Assembly: GCA_910577805.1 (NCBI GenBank) | Contig: CAJTOE010000108.1 | Coordinates: 1-8,412 of the forward strand | Direction of reading: 5' to 3' | Length of the DNA: 8,412 nt | Origin: an uncultured Oscillospiraceae bacterium | GTDB taxonomy: Bacteria > Bacillota > Clostridia > Oscillospirales > Oscillospiraceae | In this document: positions 6,223 to 8,412 of the stretch, piece by piece | Position numbering within the stretch: position 1 is the first letter of the stretch | How the letters are laid out: each line of letters opens with the position of its first letter | The notes under the pieces: generated by a model | Database searches by the model: none | The model's input: the letters and a program-made list of their open reading frames with translations, nothing else | What the model was told of the DNA's origin: nothing | Program-made: the position numbers and the translations under genes

Positions 6223-7557
6223 TTAAATTACTTTTCCGTCCAAATAGTCCCGGAGCCAGTCCAGGAAATCCAGGCCGTTGCCGTAGGGGGCGATACCCAC
6301 ATCCGTCATGTCCCACACCTCGCCCTTGGCGCCCCCGCAGACGATCAGCCGGAAGGACCGGCCGCAGCCGCAGTCCACAAGCTGGAGCTGTCCGTTTGTC
6401 GTGGCGGCTTCGATTTTCCGGCCGGTGGCCGATTCGTCGTCCTCCCAGACCCAGGCCTCCCGGTGGGAGAAGCGCTTCCGGATGCCCTCCGGGTCGTAGA
6501 GCGCCTGGGCCAGGGGCGGGAGGTAGTAGTGAAAGGACTGGGGCTGGACCTCAAAGCCGTCGCCGATTTTGGTGAGAAAAGCCGTATACTCCTTGGGCAG
6601 CTTTATGCCGGTGCGCTCCTGAAAGGCGGCGATTTCCTCGCGCTTCAGGGGCGGGCGGGGCGTGACGTTCCACTTGCTCAGTTTTTCCTGAATTTCCGCG
6701 ATGGCGGCTTTGATTTCCGGGGCGGATTTCCCCGCCTTGACAATGCCAAGCTTTTTCCGCTCGATGCCCAGAATGTGTTCCCGGCCCTTGAACGCGGACA
6801 GATCCGTTACCTGGGTTTTGCGCAAATTCAGGTCACGGAGGTTGGGCAGGGCGGCCAGGCAGGATACGTTCTCCACCGCCGTGCCGTACAGCCAGACCGA
6901 CTCCAGAGTGGGGATGGAGGCCAGGGGGGACACGTCGGTCACCTGGGTGGCGCTGAGGACCAGTTTCTTCAGGCGGGTCAGGCCCGCAAGCGGGGTGAGG
7001 TCGCGCACAGCCGTATCCACAGCGGACAGGGATTCCAGGTTGGGGCAGTCCGCCAGGGGGGACAGGTCGCTCAAATCGGGGTTTTGATTTCCAATATCAA
7101 GGTGGGTGAGGGCCGTCAATCCCCGCAGAGGCTCCAGGCTGTCGATGGTGGAGAGTAGGAGATAGCTTAAATGAGGCAGGCCGTACAGCTTGGGGATGGC
7201 GCAGCGGCCGGCGTGCAGGCATAAAAACCCAAGCTGCTTCAGTGGGGTGAGGTCGCAGGGCAGAATTTCCGACCCGCCGCTGATGGTGATGCTCTGTAGA
7301 GAGGGGATTTGCGCCAGCGGGGACAGGTCCCGGATTTCGCACTGGTAAATGGTCACCCATTCCAGCCCCTGGAGCTGGGCCAGGGGGGAGATGTCCACCA
7401 GAGGCGGACGGATTCTATCGGCACAGTAGTGGAAGTAATACCGCGCCGGCGTGTGATGGCAGGTTTTGTAGATCATCTCCGGGGTCGTACCCGGATTGCA
7501 CTGGGCCATCTCATCAAACACGTTCCGCTCCAGCGGGGTCAGCATGTAGTCCTTCAT
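6223..7557 (-). CDS. Leucine-rich-repeat protein with C-terminal SMI1/KNR4 (SUKH) domain
   Basis: A complete 444-residue protein with no signal peptide or membrane segment, so probably cytosolic. After a short N-terminal helical region (1-53), about nine to ten SDS22/internalin-like repeats of 22 residues run over 54-272. Examples are RDLTPLAGLTRLKKLVL (185-201) and TDVSPLASIPTLESVWL (207-223); one unit at 122-139 is short and the last is degenerate. A charged helical linker follows (about 278-297). Residues about 303-440 look like a SUKH domain: LKREEIAAFQERTGIKLPKE (304-323), the FLTKIGDGF turn (327-335), LQLVDCGCGRSFRLIVCGG (391-409), GEVWDM (412-417) and a final FLDWLRDYLDG helix (431-441). 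Many bacterial SUKH proteins are immunity proteins against toxins, others bind partner proteins; no toxin gene is visible here. The ATG at 7555-7557 has AGGAGG 9 nt upstream; a later in-frame ATG at 7543-7545 is less well placed. Function unknown; a protein-binding adaptor is the cautious inference. Confidence 0.88.
   Translation of the reverse strand: MKDYMLTPLERNVFDEMAQCNPGTTPEMIYKTCHHTPARYYFHYCADRIRPPLVDISPLAQLQGLEWVTIYQCEIRDLSPLAQIPSLQSITISGGSEILPCDLTPLKQLGFLCLHAGRCAIPKLYGLPHLSYLLLSTIDSLEPLRGLTALTHLDIGNQNPDLSDLSPLADCPNLESLSAVDTAVRDLTPLAGLTRLKKLVLSATQVTDVSPLASIPTLESVWLYGTAVENVSCLAALPNLRDLNLRKTQVTDLSAFKGREHILGIERKKLGIVKAGKSAPEIKAAIAEIQEKLSKWNVTPRPPLKREEIAAFQERTGIKLPKEYTAFLTKIGDGFEVQPQSFHYYLPPLAQALYDPEGIRKRFSHREAWVWEDDESATGRKIEAATTNGQLQLVDCGCGRSFRLIVCGGAKGEVWDMTDVGIAPYGNGLDFLDWLRDYLDGKVI
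6742..7398 (-). repeat. DNA-level 66-nt periodicity encoding the leucine-rich repeats
   Basis: The repeat units of the LRR protein are visible in the DNA: on the plus strand a GGGG-(A/G)-rich block ending in GTC recurs at about 6936, 7002, 7068, 7254, 7329 and 7395. Several intervals are exactly 66 nt, i.e. 22 codons. The larger steps reflect a short unit and longer units at residues 76-139. This is coding repeat structure, not a separate element. Confidence 0.75.
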
Positions 7558-7558
7558 A

Positions 7559-8412
7559 TCAGCTGTCCTCCTCTGAGACGTTGGTTTCCGGGTGGTGTCC
7601 GTCCACCTTCAGATAGGACGGCCCCGCGCCGCTGACCTTGGCGTAAGCTTTTTTACGCACGTACAGCCAGGTAAGGAAATGGATGCCGCCGGTGAGGGCC
7701 CAGCTGACGGGGTAGGAGATGTATAGGATTTCCGGCGAGGGATTTTTTTGAAAAATCGTGGCGACCCATACCAGACGCAGGACGCAGGAGCCAAGCAGAG
7801 AGACTACCATGGGAATGACCGAGCAGCCCAGGCCCCGCAGACTGCCCACCATGGTGTCCATGATGCCGCACAGGAAGTAGGGGATGGACACGTAGGCCAG
7901 CCGCAGCACGCCCTGCTGGATCACCGCCGCCGCGTCGGGACCGGCCTCCACATAGAAGCCCACCAGCGTGTCGCCGAACAGGTACGCCAGATTGCCCAGC
8001 ACCAGTCCGGTAATGATTACGTAGACCTGGCACCAGAGCAGCACCCGGTCTGCCCGCTTGGTCTCACCCGCGCCGTAGTTCTGGCCGGTGAAGGTGAGGG
8101 CGGTCTGATAAAAGGCGTTCATGCCGTTGTACACAAACCCCTCCACGCTGGCGGAGGCGGCGGAGCCGCCCATGACGATGGAGCCGAAGGAGTTGATGGA
8201 GGACTGAATGACCACGTTGGACAGGGCGAACACGATGCCCTGGAACCCGGCGGGTAAACCAATCTCGAAGATGCGCCGGATCACCCGCCACTCCAGCTTG
8301 AGCTGGTTCCACTCCAGATGCAGGGGGCCGTCCTCCCGCCGCAGGCACCGCAGCACCAGAAACGCGGACACGTACTGGGAAATGGCCGTAGCCGCGCCCA
8401 CGCCGGCCACCC
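7559..8412 (-). CDS. MATE-family efflux transporter, C-terminal part (cut by window edge)
   Basis: About 284 codons of a multidrug and toxic compound extrusion protein; family members are about 450 residues, so the N-terminal half lies beyond the right edge. The GTG at 8408-8410 is internal and not a start. The visible part begins at the end of one helix (ISQYVSAFLVL), then a charged cytoplasmic loop (RCLRREDGPLHLEW), then roughly six membrane segments, as expected for the second MATE half. The family motif GQNYGAGE is at fragment residues 109-116. The C-terminal tail is hydrophilic and acidic (HHPETNVSEEDS). MATE proteins export organic cations, drugs or metabolites using a sodium or proton gradient; the substrate cannot be predicted here. 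The last codons hold the Shine-Dalgarno site of the LRR-SUKH gene, linking the two genes translationally. Family call secure. Confidence 0.93.
   Translation of the reverse strand, partial: VAGVGAATAISQYVSAFLVLRCLRREDGPLHLEWNQLKLEWRVIRRIFEIGLPAGFQGIVFALSNVVIQSSINSFGSIVMGGSAASASVEGFVYNGMNAFYQTALTFTGQNYGAGETKRADRVLLWCQVYVIITGLVLGNLAYLFGDTLVGFYVEAGPDAAAVIQQGVLRLAYVSIPYFLCGIMDTMVGSLRGLGCSVIPMVVSLLGSCVLRLVWVATIFQKNPSPEILYISYPVSWALTGGIHFLTWLYVRKKAYAKVSGAGPSYLKVDGHHPETNVSEEDS
7567..7572 (-). promoter_or_regulatory. Shine-Dalgarno site of the LRR-SUKH gene
   Basis: A perfect AGGAGG on the minus strand lies 9 nt before the ATG at 7555-7557, inside the last codons of the MATE gene (stop at 7559-7561). 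The stop of one gene and the start of the next are separated by 1 nt, which indicates coupled translation. Confidence 0.75.

Larger units (their letters stand above)
1..8412 (-). other. Probable long co-directional gene cluster (operon-like)
   Basis: All eight genes run the same way with spacers of 1, 18, 3, 3, 46 and 6 nt and one overlap. At least three Shine-Dalgarno sites lie inside the upstream gene. No inverted repeat with a following T-run is seen between any pair. The only spacer large enough for a separate promoter is 3306-3351, before metF. The five upstream genes and the three methionine genes may therefore be one transcript or two; sequence alone does not decide this. Confidence 0.55.

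Noticed and set aside
5590..7158. 522-codon open frame on the plus strand
   Set aside because: It spans antisense across both exonuclease III and the LRR-SUKH gene, which are well supported. Its repetitive GG/GQ-rich segments are the reverse image of the LRR-coding repeats.
6742..7398. Regular 66-nt repeats suggestive of a CRISPR or satellite array
   Set aside because: The period is exactly 22 codons and each unit encodes a leucine-rich repeat in one continuous frame; units are imperfect and lack unique spacers.
1..8412. Search for mobile elements, tRNA/rRNA genes or toxin-antitoxin pairs
   Set aside because: No transposase, integrase, terminal inverted repeats, tRNA-like fold or small toxin/antitoxin gene was recognised by reading; coding sequence fills almost the whole window.

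Overview
The window is a gene-dense, GC-rich piece of bacterial chromosome in which all eight recognisable genes lie on the minus strand, so the order of transcription is from high to low coordinates. The proteins, the strong Shine-Dalgarno sites and the high GC suggest a GC-rich Clostridia member, for example an Oscillospiraceae gut anaerobe of the Flavonifractor/Pseudoflavonifractor type. That placement is inference from composition and protein style; no marker gene is present.

In transcription order the layout is: the C-terminal part of a MATE efflux transporter (cut by the right edge); a cytosolic leucine-rich-repeat protein with a C-terminal SMI1/KNR4 (SUKH) domain; exodeoxyribonuclease III; a NimA-like/pyridoxamine-phosphate-oxidase-fold flavoprotein; a gamma-glutamyltransferase-family Ntn-hydrolase of the YwrD-like branch; methylenetetrahydrofolate reductase (metF); a stand-alone methionine synthase activation protein; and cobalamin-dependent methionine synthase (metH), cut by the left edge after its pterin domain. 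Spacers are 1, 18, 3, 3, 46 and 6 nt, and the last pair overlaps. Several Shine-Dalgarno sites lie inside the end of the preceding gene. I see no terminator hairpin, so much of the window could be one transcript or a few tightly packed ones.

The last three genes form a clear functional unit. MetF makes 5-methyl-tetrahydrofolate, MetH uses it through cobalamin to methylate homocysteine, and the activation protein supplies the SAM-dependent reductive rescue that in E. coli is the C-terminal domain of MetH itself. The five upstream genes (transport, an LRR-SUKH protein, DNA repair, a flavoprotein, an amidase-like Ntn hydrolase) have no obvious common pathway.

I do not find a convincing undescribed multi-gene system. 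The items most worth a second look are the LRR-SUKH fusion protein, the cysteine-rich tail on the split-off MetH activation protein, and the apparently remodelled glutamyl-binding pocket of the GGT homologue. No stretch over 300 bases is without a gene. Long open frames on the plus strand are antisense shadows.
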